Origin: Methanobacteriaceae archaeon
Lineage (GTDB): Archaea; Methanobacteriota; Methanobacteria; Methanobacteriales; Methanobacteriaceae
Length of the DNA stretch: 64,000 nucleotides
Assembly (NCBI GenBank): GCA_020854915.1
Contig: JAHKLT010000027.1
Span: forward strand, 1 to 64,000
Reading direction: 5' to 3'
Shown: piece by piece, positions 28,673-38,183 of the stretch
Layout: each line of letters starts with the position of its first letter
Position numbering within the stretch: the first letter of the stretch is position 1
The notes under the pieces: model-generated
What the model saw: the letters and a program-made list of their open reading frames with translations, nothing else
What the model was told of the DNA's origin: nothing
Databases searched by the model: none
Translations under genes and position numbers: made by a program

Positions 28673-30577
28673 ATGAAAATTAGTATTATTATTCCTACAT
28701 TCAATGAAGAAGAATACCTCCCAGTATTACTTGAAAGTATTAAAAATCAAATCTATGAAGATTATGAGATCATTGTAGCTGATGCTGATTCTGAAGATAA
28801 AACTGTTGAAATAGCTAAGTCATATGATTGTAGTATAGTTGAAGGAGGATTACCAGGAGTTGGTAGAAATAATGGTGCTAAAATAGCTAAAGGTGAATTG
28901 CTTTTATTTTTAGATTCTGATTTACAGCTTCCAAAAGATTATCTTATAAAATTAGTTGATGAATTTACTTCAGAAGATATTGGAATTGGAATAACACAAA
29001 TGGAACCTTTATCCGAGAAAAGAGAAGATAAAGTCCTTCATAATTTAGCTAATTGGTTTATGATAGCATCAGAAAAAATTAAACCTCATGGTGCAGGTTG
29101 TTATGGTATAATCTCAAAAAAATCATTACATGATTACTGTGGTGGTTTTAATGAAAAATTAAATTTTGGGGAAGATACTGATTATATAGAAAGATTAGCT
29201 AAATTAGAGGAGTTTAAAGTTTTAAGGAAACCTAAAATTAGAGTATCTACACGTAGGCTTGAAGAAGAAGGATTATATACATTAATTATGCAATATGGAA
29301 TAAGTACTGTAAATGATTTTAGAGGAAAAAGAACTAATGCAAAAGATATTAATTATGGTTTTGACCATGGACCAATGATTCCTCTTGAAAAAGAAGAATT
29401 AGAAGAAATAGCAGAAGAATCTCAAAAAATAACTAAGTTAAAAGTAGAAAAAGATTATAAAACTAAAATAAATCAAATAAATATTTCTGAAAAAAGCATT
29501 ACCCCTACTCGGAAAAAATTAGAAAAAAAAATTGTTTTTTATGGTGTTTGTGGAGAAGGAATGGGTCATGCTATTAGAAGCAGTGTTTTAATAAATAGAT
29601 TAAAAGATAAATACGATATTCATATTTTCTCAAGTAATCGAGCTTATAAATATTTAAGTGATAAATTTGAAAATGTTTATGAAATTGGTGGATTTAACAC
29701 TGTCTATGAAAATAACCAGGTGAAAACTAAAAAAACATTATTGAAAGCTATTAAAATTAATCCTAATAATATGAAAGAGGGTTACGATATATTATACAAA
29801 AAATCAAGAGAATACAATCCTCATATAATTATTTCTGACTTTGAGAATTATTCTAGTATCCTAAGTAAAATTATTAATGTTCCACTTATTAGTTTAGATA
29901 ATATTCATATGATAACTCAAACAAAAATTGATTATCCTTCAAAACATCAAAGAGACCTGTTAAAAGCTAAAGGAGTTATAAAAGCATATATCTTACATCC
30001 AAAAATCCATATTTTAACAAGTTTTTTTTATCCTAAAGTAAGACCTGGAAAAAAAGCTGTAATATATCCTCCAGTATTAAGAGAAGAAATTTTAAATTTA
30101 AAACCAAATAGAAAAGATTATATTCTAGTATATCAAACTAGTGATTCTAGTTTAAAACTAATTGAAAAATTAAAAGATATTGATGAAAAATTTATTATCT
30201 ATGGATTTAATAAAAATGAAAAAAATAAAAATCTAGAATTTAAAGAATTTAATGAAGATGTTTTCTTTAAAGATTTCCAAGATGCTAAAGCAGTTATATG
30301 TAATGGTGGATTTACCTTTATTAGTGAAGCTATCCATTTAAAAAAACCTATCTATAGTATACCTGCTATCGGGAACTTTGAACAAATATTAAATGGTTTC
30401 TATGTTAATAAATTAAAATATGGTGAATATCATAAAAAAATAGATCCTGAAAAAATAAAAAAATTCTTAAATAATCTTGAAGTATATCAAGAAAAATTAA
30501 ATTGTGTTAAAAAAACATGTAATGAAGATATATTAAATGAATTAATATATCGAATTGAAAAATACTCTAAAAAATAA
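28673..30577 (+). CDS. Two-domain glycosyltransferase (GT2 plus GT28-like)
   Basis: 634 residues. Residues 1-~225 are a GT-A family 2 glycosyltransferase (IIIPTFNEEEYLPVLLESI, nucleotide-binding LLLFLDSDLQLP, later FNEKLNFGEDTDYIERL). After a charged linker, residues ~282-634 are a GT-B domain of the MJ1255/MurG-like type: FYGVCGEGMGHAIRS at its start, IISDFENYSS in the middle and CNGGFTFISEAIHLKKP near the UDP-sugar site. One chain could add two sugars in sequence to a lipid or surface glycan. No membrane span is seen. Substrates unknown. Confidence 0.85.
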   Translation: MKISIIIPTFNEEEYLPVLLESIKNQIYEDYEIIVADADSEDKTVEIAKSYDCSIVEGGLPGVGRNNGAKIAKGELLLFLDSDLQLPKDYLIKLVDEFTSEDIGIGITQMEPLSEKREDKVLHNLANWFMIASEKIKPHGAGCYGIISKKSLHDYCGGFNEKLNFGEDTDYIERLAKLEEFKVLRKPKIRVSTRRLEEEGLYTLIMQYGISTVNDFRGKRTNAKDINYGFDHGPMIPLEKEELEEIAEESQKITKLKVEKDYKTKINQINISEKSITPTRKKLEKKIVFYGVCGEGMGHAIRSSVLINRLKDKYDIHIFSSNRAYKYLSDKFENVYEIGGFNTVYENNQVKTKKTLLKAIKINPNNMKEGYDILYKKSREYNPHIIISDFENYSSILSKIINVPLISLDNIHMITQTKIDYPSKHQRDLLKAKGVIKAYILHPKIHILTSFFYPKVRPGKKAVIYPPVLREEILNLKPNRKDYILVYQTSDSSLKLIEKLKDIDEKFIIYGFNKNEKNKNLEFKEFNEDVFFKDFQDAKAVICNGGFTFISEAIHLKKPIYSIPAIGNFEQILNGFYVNKLKYGEYHKKIDPEKIKKFLNNLEVYQEKLNCVKKTCNEDILNELIYRIEKYSKK

Positions 30578-30580
30578 AAA

Positions 30581-31588
30581 TTATAAAGTAACTCCCATTT
30601 CAAGTTGTTCTGTGAGTTCTTTATATCTATTTCTAATTGTTACTTCAGTAACACCTGCAATATCTGCAACATCTCTTTGAGTTTTTCTCTCACCAAGTAA
30701 AACAGAAGCGATATATAATGCAGCTGCAGCAACTCCAGTAGGGCCTCTACCAGAAGTTAAACCTTTTTCCATAGCTTTTTCAATAATTTCAATAGCTCTA
30801 GATTGAACTTCCCCAGATAATGCAAGTTCACTTGCAAATCTTGGAACATAATCAACAGGTGATGTTGGAGGTAATTTGATATTTAATTCTCTTGTTAAAA
30901 ACCTATAAGTTCTACCTACTTCTTTTTTACTAACTCTAGAAACTTCAGCTATTTCATCTAAAGTACGTGGAACATTACAACGCCTACATGCAGCATATAA
31001 TGAAGCAGCTACAACTCCTTCAATACTACGGCCACGTATAAGTTTATTATCCACAGCACTCCTATATACAATGGAAGCAGCTTCTCTAACACTTCTAGGA
31101 AGTCCTAATCTTGAAGAATCCCTGTCTAATTCACTTAATGCAAAAGCTAAATTACGTTCTGTAGCACCAGAAATCCTAATTTTTCTTTGCCATTTTCTAA
31201 GCCTATACCATTGAGCTCTGTTTCTTGCAGGAATATCTCTACCATAAATATCCTTATTCCTCCAATCAATCATAGTACTAAGACCTTTATCGTGAATAGT
31301 ATAAGTAATAGGAGCACCAACTCTTGTACGTTTATCTCTTTGTTCGTGATCAAATGCTCTCCATTCAGGACCCATATCCACAAGGTTTTCATCAATAACT
31401 AATCCACAGTTACCACAAACTACTTCTGCTCTTTCATAATCACCAATTAGATTTTCTGAATTACATTCTGGACAATGAGTTTGTTTTTCAGTTTCTAAAA
31501 CCTCAGCAGGAATCCTATCTTTTTTAACAGGACCTTTTTTAGCATTTTTTTTAGCTGAATCCTGTTTTGTTATCTTTTTCTTCGTGGT
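30581..31588 (-). CDS. tfb: Transcription initiation factor TFB, start codon unresolved
   Basis: The core has two cyclin-like repeats, [20 protein letters not shown] to about [11 protein letters not shown], then [13 protein letters not shown] to [14 protein letters not shown]. It bridges TBP, the BRE and RNA polymerase. The zinc ribbon (THCPEC and [14 protein letters not shown]) is encoded in frame upstream of the first standard start, a GTG at 31381. From the stop at 31589-31591 down to that GTG no ATG, GTG or TTG occurs. The given end is therefore the limit of the open frame. ACG 31585, ATA 31573 and ATT 31513 are candidates. One extra base in the six-T run at 31535-31540 would instead join an ATG at 31545. 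The end overlaps gar1. Confidence 0.88.
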   Translation of the reverse strand, partial: TTKKKITKQDSAKKNAKKGPVKKDRIPAEVLETEKQTHCPECNSENLIGDYERAEVVCGNCGLVIDENLVDMGPEWRAFDHEQRDKRTRVGAPITYTIHDKGLSTMIDWRNKDIYGRDIPARNRAQWYRLRKWQRKIRISGATERNLAFALSELDRDSSRLGLPRSVREAASIVYRSAVDNKLIRGRSIEGVVAASLYAACRRCNVPRTLDEIAEVSRVSKKEVGRTYRFLTRELNIKLPPTSPVDYVPRFASELALSGEVQSRAIEIIEKAMEKGLTSGRGPTGVAAAALYIASVLLGERKTQRDVADIAGVTEVTIRNRYKELTEQLEMGVTL

Positions 31589-31854
31589 TTATTCCCCCTT
31601 TTTTTGGATTTCTTATTAGTTTTTGATACAAAAATTTTTTCACCATAATTTCTTTTAATTTCATCATAATTAGATGACTTAAATATATTAATAGAAATAT
31701 ATGGATTTCTTGTAGGGCCGAATACATTATTAATTTTACCAATCTTCTTCTTTTTACTATTAAAAACAAAAGCTCCAGACAATGGAACAAAAGAAGATTT
31801 AACAATTAATTTGCCCGAATTTGCAATATGTAAACTATTTCCTAAAAATTTCAT
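31570..31854 (-). CDS. H/ACA RNA-protein component Gar1
   Basis: 94 residues from the ATG at 31854; an ATG at 31887 would add an unlikely hydrophobic N-terminus. The small beta-barrel pattern ([49 protein letters not shown]) and the basic GNKPRRKR tail fit Gar1, which helps release and place substrate RNA in the pseudouridylation complex. It overlaps the start of the TFB frame by up to 19 bases; Gar1-TFB gene order is common in methanogens, so the two are probably translationally coupled. Confidence 0.8.
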   Translation of the reverse strand: MKFLGNSLHIANSGKLIVKSSFVPLSGAFVFNSKKKKIGKINNVFGPTRNPYISINIFKSSNYDEIKRNYGEKIFVSKTNKKSKKRGNKPRRKR

Positions 31855-31990
31855 AAAATCAAACTTAATAAAAAAATTATAATACAATATTATTATATTA
31901 ATTATCTTATATAAAACTTTCGGTAACTATATATAAAAAAAATTTTTAATATTTAAATAATTTACTATATGATAAAATTTAAAATAAATA

Positions 31991-32737
31991 CTATTTTAAA
32001 TCCACAATAGTTGATAAACTTATATTATCATTTATTTTAGAAATATATTTTGATTCATTAATTTTTATAGAAAGAGTTTCACAAATAACTTTATTAAAAA
32101 GATTTTTCTCAATAACAATTACTCCATTTTCATCAGCAAATAAAAAGTCATCATTAGAAATTTTTCTATTATCAATTTCTATAAATTCATTAAATTTACC
32201 TAAACCCAAAGGAGACCCAGCATTAGGAACAGTATTTAAAGCAAAAATAGGAAAATCTAATTCATATAATACATCTACATCTCTACAAGATCCATAAATT
32301 ACACAAGATTTAATTCCTTTTTTAATAGCTGCTTTTGATGCAATTTCTCCCCAAACAGCAGATTTATCATCAACAACAGATATAAATAAAATATCATCAA
32401 GTTTTGCTTTATCAATAGCTATTGCTGATGTTCCCCAATCATAACTATTAGTTTCACATGTGAAAATTTTACCATAAACTTTTAAATTATTGATAGATTT
32501 TAAATTATAGATTGTTGGTGATCTTTTTACAATATTTAAATAAGCATCAGCTAATTGACAAGATGAAATATTATCAAGAAAAAATTTTAACTGATAATAG
32601 TTTTCAAAATTATTATTTTCCTGCAAATCATCAATTGAAACATTTTCTAAATTTAAATTTTCTAAAGATAAGTTTTTTTTAAAATTTTTTTTAAATTTTT
32701 TCTGAAAGACAGAATTAGGAGACAGTTTTTTACTCAT
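31991..32737 (-). CDS. RraA-family protein
   Basis: 248 residues. Residues ~50-230 have the RraA / demethylmenaquinone-methyltransferase-like fold: SSCQLADAYLNI, AIDKAKLDDILFISVVDDKSAVWGEIAS, KKGIKSCVIYGSCRDVD and FADENGVIVIEK. Relatives include aldolases and oxaloacetate decarboxylase-type enzymes; the bacterial RNase E inhibitor role is unlikely in an archaeon. The ~50-residue Lys/Asn-rich N-terminal extension is not part of the family. It appears to be a single-gene unit. Confidence 0.75.
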   Translation of the reverse strand: MSKKLSPNSVFQKKFKKNFKKNLSLENLNLENVSIDDLQENNNFENYYQLKFFLDNISSCQLADAYLNIVKRSPTIYNLKSINNLKVYGKIFTCETNSYDWGTSAIAIDKAKLDDILFISVVDDKSAVWGEIASKAAIKKGIKSCVIYGSCRDVDVLYELDFPIFALNTVPNAGSPLGLGKFNEFIEIDNRKISNDDFLFADENGVIVIEKNLFNKVICETLSIKINESKYISKINDNISLSTIVDLK

Positions 32738-33356
32738 TTAAACACCATAATAAAATTAATTTAATATATGTTTTTTATAAATAATAAGTTTAATTTTTAT
32801 ATAAAAAATTAATTAAAGATTTTTGAATAGAAAAATAGCTATTAATTAAATTTAATAATAAAATTAATTATAATTAAATAATTAATTAATATAAATAATA
32901 AGAATTAGTTAAATTTAGATTAAATTAATAAAAATTTTAAAAGATTATTAGAATATTTAATTTTATATATTATAAAAACCAAATAATAATACAAGGTATT
33001 TATATTAAAAATACTGTTATAAATTTAGAGTTTAAGATTATTATTTATTAATTACTTCAAATATTTTAATTAATTTAAAGAACAAATGGTGAGTAAGATA
33101 AAAGTAAAATAGCTATCATAAGAAAAGATTATTATAAAAATATATATTATTAAAAATGAATAGAAATATTAGCTATTTTAAAAATAGAATTTGTTCTTAT
33201 ATTATCTAGAAACTCTTTTTAGAATATAATGCCCTTTCAGGGCGAAAATTATCGTATAATTTATGCAAATTATTTTATAATCTAATAATTGCCTAAAAAT
33301 TATTATTTTTAGAAAAATAAATTATCCCTTAATAATTAAGCTTAGGAGGCTTAAAA
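32738..33356. other. Long AT-rich intergenic region with one GC-rich hairpin
   Basis: 619 bases with no open frame worth calling between the RraA-like gene and dnaG. Two ATAGCTAT palindromes occur (32835-32842, 33109-33116). At 33231-33243 the sequence GCCCTTTCAGGGC forms a 5-bp GC-rich stem with a 3-base loop, striking in this composition, about 115 bases before dnaG. It might be part of a dnaG leader RNA or a small RNA. No box C/D or ACA signature is visible. Confidence 0.4.
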
Positions 33357-34601
33357 ATGGGAAAAGGAGAAGAACTAACAACAACAAAATATCTTATTTA
33401 TGCTGAAATTAATGCTAACGGAATTGTTGAAAAACCTGATGTGGTTGGAGCTGTTTTTGGACAAACAGAAGGTCTTTTGAGTAATGATTTAGATTTACGA
33501 GAACTTCAAAGAACAGGTAGGATTGGCAGAATACAAGTAATTATACATTCAAATAGTGGTAAAGCTAAAGGAGAAATAGTTATTCCTTCAAGTTTAGACA
33601 GAATCGAAACAGCTATTCTTGCAGCATCTCTTGAGACAATAAATCGTGTTGGTCCTTGTGAAGCATCTATTAAAACAACTAGAGTAGAAGATGTTAGGGC
33701 AGTTAAAAGACAACAAGTTGTTGATCGTGCAAAAGAAATTTATAAAGGAATGATGGATACTGTAGCTCCTGTAAATGTTAAAATGATTGAAGAAGTTAGA
33801 GAATCCATGAGAGTTCATGAAATCTCAGAATATGGTGAAGAAAAATTACCTGCAGGACCAAATATCCACACTTCTGATGCAATTATCGTTGTAGAAGGTC
33901 GTTCTGATGTTTTAAATTTATTAAAATACGGTATTAAAAATACTGTTGCAGTTGAAGGTGTGAATGTTCCTAAAGCTATTGGTGATTTAAGTCAAAAAAG
34001 AACAACCACTGTATTTGTTGATGGAGATCGTGGTGGAGAATTAATTTTAAAAGAACTTTTACAAATTGGTGATGTTGATTATATTACTCGTGCACCAAAA
34101 GGAAAAGAAGTTGAAGATTTAGAAAAAGAAGAAATATTAATAGCTTTACGTGATAAAGTACCTACAGAACAATTTTTAGCAAATCATTCTAAAATTTCAC
34201 AAGCTATAAAAGAAAAAAGTAAAAAAGAATATTCAAGTGAAAATAAAAAGCCTGAAAAGACTTATAAAAAAGAAGTAGAAGTTGTAGAAGAAGATAACGA
34301 TTTTTCTAAAGAAAATGATGAAGCTACATTAATGAAAGATATGTTAAAAGAAATCGAAGGTAGTGGAATGGGAACTATCTTAGATCAAGCTTTAAATGTT
34401 ACAAAAGAAGTTAAAGTAGAAGAAATCTATGATGAATTAAAAAATATGGATGATACTGGTGAAACTGTAATTTTTGATGGAATCATAAGTCAAAGATTAG
34501 TTGATATATCTTCATTAAAAGGAATTAAAAATTTAGTTGCATTTAAATCTATGAATATTGTTAAAAAGCCAGGCAATTTAAAAATTATAACAATGGATTA
34601 A
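33357..34601 (+). CDS. dnaG: Archaeal DnaG primase-like protein
   Basis: 414 residues, archaeal DnaG with a central TOPRIM domain (~residues 165-250): [17 protein letters not shown] holds the conserved Glu, [12 protein letters not shown] the DxD. In archaea this protein is a core exosome component and may prime DNA. A strong AGGAGG site (33344-33349) lies seven bases before the ATG. The charged, Lys/Glu-rich segment at ~275-320 is a flexible linker before the C-terminal domain. Confidence 0.95.
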   Translation: MGKGEELTTTKYLIYAEINANGIVEKPDVVGAVFGQTEGLLSNDLDLRELQRTGRIGRIQVIIHSNSGKAKGEIVIPSSLDRIETAILAASLETINRVGPCEASIKTTRVEDVRAVKRQQVVDRAKEIYKGMMDTVAPVNVKMIEEVRESMRVHEISEYGEEKLPAGPNIHTSDAIIVVEGRSDVLNLLKYGIKNTVAVEGVNVPKAIGDLSQKRTTTVFVDGDRGGELILKELLQIGDVDYITRAPKGKEVEDLEKEEILIALRDKVPTEQFLANHSKISQAIKEKSKKEYSSENKKPEKTYKKEVEVVEEDNDFSKENDEATLMKDMLKEIEGSGMGTILDQALNVTKEVKVEEIYDELKNMDDTGETVIFDGIISQRLVDISSLKGIKNLVAFKSMNIVKKPGNLKIITMD

Positions 34602-34653
34602 AATTAAACTATTTTTTTTAAATTTTTTAAAATATATAACGAAGTTTGATAAA

Positions 34654-35637
34654 ATGAAATTCAATAGACAATCAAAATCATCAAATCAATATATTCCTAA
34701 ATCTTCTCAAGAATTACCAATAATCGATATTGAAGGTAATAAAAAAAATATTTTAGAAATCTTCAATTTTGAAGAAATGTTAGATGATTATTTAGTTGAT
34801 TTAGAAATTAGAAATTATTCTAGAAACACTATTAAAACATATAATTCAATTTTAACTACATTTTTTGATTATTTAAAAGAAGAAAAAAAATTATATGACG
34901 ATAATGATTTTTTAAGGTCTTTTAAAAAATATATACAATTTTTAAAGAGAGATCAAGAAGTTGTACAAAATTATATTTATCTTGTAACTGTTGTTATAAA
35001 GAAATTTCTTGAATTTAATAAAATATATTTTTTAAATGATGTAGAATCCCCAAAAAGAACAAAATCATTACCTAAATCATTAAATAAAAAAGAAGTAGAA
35101 GACTTGATAAATTCTGTACAGTGGGATGAAAACTGTGATAGTAAATCAAGAATAAAAATAAAATTAAGAGATAAATTAATATTAACCATATTATACTCTT
35201 CAGGATTACGTATTTCAGAATTAACAAATCTTAAAATAAATGACATTGATTTTGAAGAAAGGATTATGAGAATACGTGGAAAAGGAGATAAAGATAGAGT
35301 TGTTCTTTTTGATGAACGGTCAAAAGAAATGATAAATGAATATTTAGCTATTCGTGAAAGTAATAGTGAATATCTAATATTAAACAAGTTTAATAATCCT
35401 ATAAGTGCAAGACATATCCAAACAATGATAAAAAAATATGGTAAAAAAGCAAATATTAATAAAACAATAACACCACATATTTTAAGACACTCATTTGCAA
35501 CACATCTTTTAAAAAATGGAGTAGATATTAGAGTGATTCAGCAGCTATTAGGTCATAGCAGTCTTTCAACAACACAAATATATACTAGTGTAGATATGGA
35601 CACAATTAAAACAATTTATGATAAAGCAAAAATGTAA
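34654..35637 (+). CDS. xerA: Tyrosine recombinase XerA
   Basis: 327 residues. The N-terminal core-binding domain ([21 protein letters not shown]) is followed by a catalytic domain with Arg in [13 protein letters not shown], Lys in [27 protein letters not shown] and the nucleophile Tyr in TTQIYTSVD. This is the chromosome-dimer resolvase that acts at dif in archaea, usually encoded in the core genome. No attachment sites or phage genes surround it, so there is no sign of an integrated element. It follows dnaG by 52 bases. Confidence 0.88.
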   Translation: MKFNRQSKSSNQYIPKSSQELPIIDIEGNKKNILEIFNFEEMLDDYLVDLEIRNYSRNTIKTYNSILTTFFDYLKEEKKLYDDNDFLRSFKKYIQFLKRDQEVVQNYIYLVTVVIKKFLEFNKIYFLNDVESPKRTKSLPKSLNKKEVEDLINSVQWDENCDSKSRIKIKLRDKLILTILYSSGLRISELTNLKINDIDFEERIMRIRGKGDKDRVVLFDERSKEMINEYLAIRESNSEYLILNKFNNPISARHIQTMIKKYGKKANINKTITPHILRHSFATHLLKNGVDIRVIQQLLGHSSLSTTQIYTSVDMDTIKTIYDKAKM

Positions 35638-35734
35638 AATAATATATCGTCAAAATAATTATAATTTAGAAAATATTTATAATAGAAATTTCAAATAATA
35701 AGTTGTGATTTAATAATTAAAAAAGGAGAAAAAG

Positions 35735-36346
35735 ATGAATTTAAATATTGATAATTATTTTGAATTAAGAGAAAATATATTTTCAAAAATCCAAGAATCC
35801 AATACAGTTATTAAAATATTCATGGCATTTATTATGGCATGTATAACAGGTATTATGTCCCAAATTATAATACCTCTTCCATGGACCCCTGTACCAATAA
35901 CAGGACAAACATTTGCTGTATTAATAGCGGGTTTATTTTTAGGAAGAAAATATGGTGTTTTAAGTCAAATATTATATATTCTTATAGGAATTACCTTTTT
36001 ACCTTGGTTTGCAGGAATGTCAGGTGGAATTGAAACATTATTAGGTTCTACTGCAGGATACCTCATAGGTTTCATATTTGCATCTTACTTTGTAGGTTAT
36101 ATTAGTGAAAAATATACAAGCTCTCGTAATTTCTTAAAAATGACAGCAACCATTGGAATTGCTAATTTTATTTTAATTTATGTTCCAGGATTAACTGGTT
36201 TAGCTATTTGGTCATATACAACACAGGGTATTCTATTAAACCCTGTAGATTTAATGATGATGGGTCTTGTTCCATTTATCATTGGAGATATTTTTAAAAT
36301 AATTTCTGCAGGTTTTATCTCTAAAGTATTTTTACCTAAAAACTAA
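35735..36346 (+). CDS. bioY: Biotin transporter substrate-binding component BioY
   Basis: 203 residues, six hydrophobic spans. It matches BioY with the IPLPWTPVPITGQTFAVLIAG signature around residues 48-68 and GSTAGYLIGFIFASY. As the S-component of an ECF transporter it captures biotin in the membrane; no ECF ATPase or T-component genes are adjacent, so it must use shared modules encoded elsewhere. A clear AAGGAGAAAAAG ribosome site precedes the ATG. Confidence 0.93.
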   Translation: MNLNIDNYFELRENIFSKIQESNTVIKIFMAFIMACITGIMSQIIIPLPWTPVPITGQTFAVLIAGLFLGRKYGVLSQILYILIGITFLPWFAGMSGGIETLLGSTAGYLIGFIFASYFVGYISEKYTSSRNFLKMTATIGIANFILIYVPGLTGLAIWSYTTQGILLNPVDLMMMGLVPFIIGDIFKIISAGFISKVFLPKN

Positions 36347-36370
36347 TTATACTTTTCTTTTTTTATTTTA

Positions 36371-36800
36371 ATGATTTTAATGAATATTAAATTAAGAGGT
36401 CATCATTTATTATGCATCCAAGGTTTTCAAGGATATGGTTATGATGAAAATTTTGTAAAAAATATAACAAAAATAAAATCATTGATTGATAAAGATAATC
36501 CTAAAATAAAAGTTTTAAATTCACATGATGATATTTGTAGGTCATGTCCTAATTTAACTAAAGATAAAATTTGTAAAGATGAAAAAAACAATAAAGATAT
36601 TATAAAAATGGATGAAGAAGTAATAAATAAACTAAATTTAGAAAATAATCCATTAAATAGTGATAAATTATTAGATCAAATAAATAATATTTTTAATTCA
36701 AGCAAAAAATATAGAAAATATTTGTAATAATTGTCTTTGGTTTGATAAATGTTTATGGGCAAATAATATTTACAATCTCAAAAACAATAGCTTTAAATAA
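36371..36800 (+). pseudogene. DUF1284 protein with frameshift in an A-run
   Basis: The intact first part gives 118 residues, or 115 from the inner ATG at 36380 (MNIKLRGHHLLCIQGFQGYGY, then DDICRSCPNL, typical of DUF1284), ending at a stop at 36725-36727. Removing one A from the six-A run at 36704-36709 continues as NICNNCLWFDKCLW and on to a stop at 36798-36800; that Cys/Trp-rich end is the normal DUF1284 C-terminus. So the gene is split by a single-base insertion, either a real mutation or a sequencing error. The family is probably a metal-binding, iron-sulfur-like protein. Confidence 0.75.
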
Positions 36801-36824
36801 TACATTAATAAATATAATATTTAT

Positions 36825-36848
36825 ATTGTAATATACTAATATTACAAT
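36825..36848. promoter_or_regulatory. Inverted repeat in the tRNA-Gln promoter region
   Basis: ATTGTAATA (36825-36833) and TATTACAAT (36840-36848) form a perfect 9-bp inverted repeat with a 6-base spacer, ending eight bases before the tRNA. A TATA-like stretch (AATATTTATAT, about 36817-36827) overlaps its left arm. It is placed where a repressor would block initiation, or it may simply be palindromic promoter DNA. Confidence 0.35.
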
Positions 36849-36856
36849 TGAAACTT

Positions 36857-36928
36857 AGTCCCGTAGGGTAGTGGTAATCCTTCTAGGCTTTGGACCCGGA
36901 GACGGCGGTTCGACTCCGCTCGGGACTA
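36857..36928 (+). tRNA. tRNA-Gln (anticodon TTG)
   Basis: A 72-base cloverleaf: acceptor AGTCCCG / CGGGACT with discriminator A, D arm from GGGTAGTGGTAATCC, anticodon loop CTTTGGA with TTG at 36890-36892, and T arm GGCGG-TTCGACT-CCGCT. The CCA end is not encoded. The anticodon stem CTAGG/CCCGG contains one A-C mismatch. In methanogens this tRNA is charged with glutamate and amidated by GatDE. Its GC content stands far above the surroundings. Confidence 0.93.
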
Positions 36929-36956
36929 TTATTTTTATAATAGTAACTTTTTTTTT
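36926..36956 (+). terminator. tRNA-Gln terminator
   Basis: CTATTAT-TTTT-ATAATAG (36926-36943) is a perfect 7-bp hairpin that starts at the tRNA 3' end, followed by nine Ts (36948-36956). The T-run is the likely archaeal stop signal for the tRNA transcript. Confidence 0.6.
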
Positions 36957-36998
36957 AAAAAAATTAATTTTTTATTTATTTCAACATATAATGATAAA

Positions 36999-38183
36999 AT
37001 GGAAAAATTATTAATATCTGGTATAAACACTAGACCAATGATAAATTCTGGATTAAAATTAGATTATGATATTTATTCAACTAGCTATTATTCCACATAT
37101 GATTTTAATGAAATTAAAAATGAAAAATACCTTTTAAATCAGCAAAAAAATAAATCTTGTGGATATTTAGAAACTAATTATACTAAGGATAAATTATTAA
37201 AATTATCAAAAGATTATTTAGAAGAAGTTGATTATATTATTCCTGTTTCTGGATTAGATTATTCTGATTTTAGTGGAGAATTTAAGAAATTTAGAAAAAA
37301 GATTATTGGAAATAAAAAAATTGAAAATATAAATAATAAATTTAATTTTTTTAATAAAATAAAAAATAAATATTTAGTTCCTGAAACTTTTAAGGTTAAT
37401 AATGTAGATGAACTTATTGAGATTTTGAAAAATAGTGAAGATAAGCAATATATAGTCAAACCTCTTAAAGGATTTGGAGGAGTAGGCGTAAATTTTTTAA
37501 ATAAAGAAAAGACAAATCAATTAAATGATATGGAAATAGAATGGTTAATTCAAGAATATATTGATGGAAACAATATTAGTTCATCAACTTTATCTACTAA
37601 AAATAATTCTAAAACAATAATAAATTCAAGAAATCTAAATGAAAATGATTATAATAAAGAAAAAAATTTTATTTACAACGGAAACATACTACCATTAGAT
37701 AAAAATACATTAAAAAGAGAATCAAGTGATAAAATAATTAAAGAAATGAGTGAAATTTCAGAAGATATTGTTAAAGAATTTAATTTAATAGGATCTAATG
37801 GTGTAGATTACATAGTTGATAATCAAGACCAAATATATTTATTAGAAATTAATCCTAGATTTCAAGGAACATATGAATGTTGTGAAAAAGTTTTAAAAAT
37901 AAACATGCTTGATGCACATCTAAAAGCATTTAATGGTGAATTAATAAATATAAATGATCCTGAAGGTTATTGTATAAAAAAAATAATCTATAGTCAAAAT
38001 AAAGTCAAAGTAAATAATTTAAGTAAATATAAGAATATCTACGATACTCCATATCCTGAAGTTATAATAGAAAAAGATGAACCAATTGCTACTATACTTC
38101 ATAATAATAAAAATTTAAAAACATTATATAATAATCTAAAAATAAGTTCAAATAGATTAAAGATGAATACCCACCAAATATAA
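36999..38183 (+). CDS. ATP-grasp domain protein (COG2232-like)
   Basis: 394 residues. An N-terminal ~100-residue Rossmann-type domain (LLISGINTRPMINSG), then an ATP-grasp fold with YIVKPLKGFGGVGV (ATP-binding Lys and Gly loop), EWLIQEYIDG and the metal-binding end YLLEINPRFQGTYE. Such ligases join a carboxylate to an amine or thiol using ATP. Related methanogen proteins include ligases of methanofuran synthesis, but the substrate here is not determined. The 3' end overlaps the small convergent membrane gene by 27 bases. Confidence 0.8.
   Translation: MEKLLISGINTRPMINSGLKLDYDIYSTSYYSTYDFNEIKNEKYLLNQQKNKSCGYLETNYTKDKLLKLSKDYLEEVDYIIPVSGLDYSDFSGEFKKFRKKIIGNKKIENINNKFNFFNKIKNKYLVPETFKVNNVDELIEILKNSEDKQYIVKPLKGFGGVGVNFLNKEKTNQLNDMEIEWLIQEYIDGNNISSSTLSTKNNSKTIINSRNLNENDYNKEKNFIYNGNILPLDKNTLKRESSDKIIKEMSEISEDIVKEFNLIGSNGVDYIVDNQDQIYLLEINPRFQGTYECCEKVLKINMLDAHLKAFNGELININDPEGYCIKKIIYSQNKVKVNNLSKYKNIYDTPYPEVIIEKDEPIATILHNNKNLKTLYNNLKISSNRLKMNTHQI

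Noticed and set aside
31551-31805. Leu/Ile-rich 84-residue protein overlapping gar1
   Set aside because: It is an out-of-frame shadow of gar1; its sequence shows only AT-rich hydrophobic bias.
34654-35637. XerA as part of an integrated phage or plasmid
   Set aside because: Catalytic residues and context (dnaG, bioY) fit the core-genome archaeal dif recombinase; no att repeats or phage genes are nearby, and the tRNA-Gln gene is more than 1.2 kb away with no duplicated end.
36857-36928. tRNA-Pro with anticodon TGG
   Set aside because: Placing TGG as anticodon breaks the stem pairing (C-C at the top of the stem); TTG gives four of five pairs and the usual loop.
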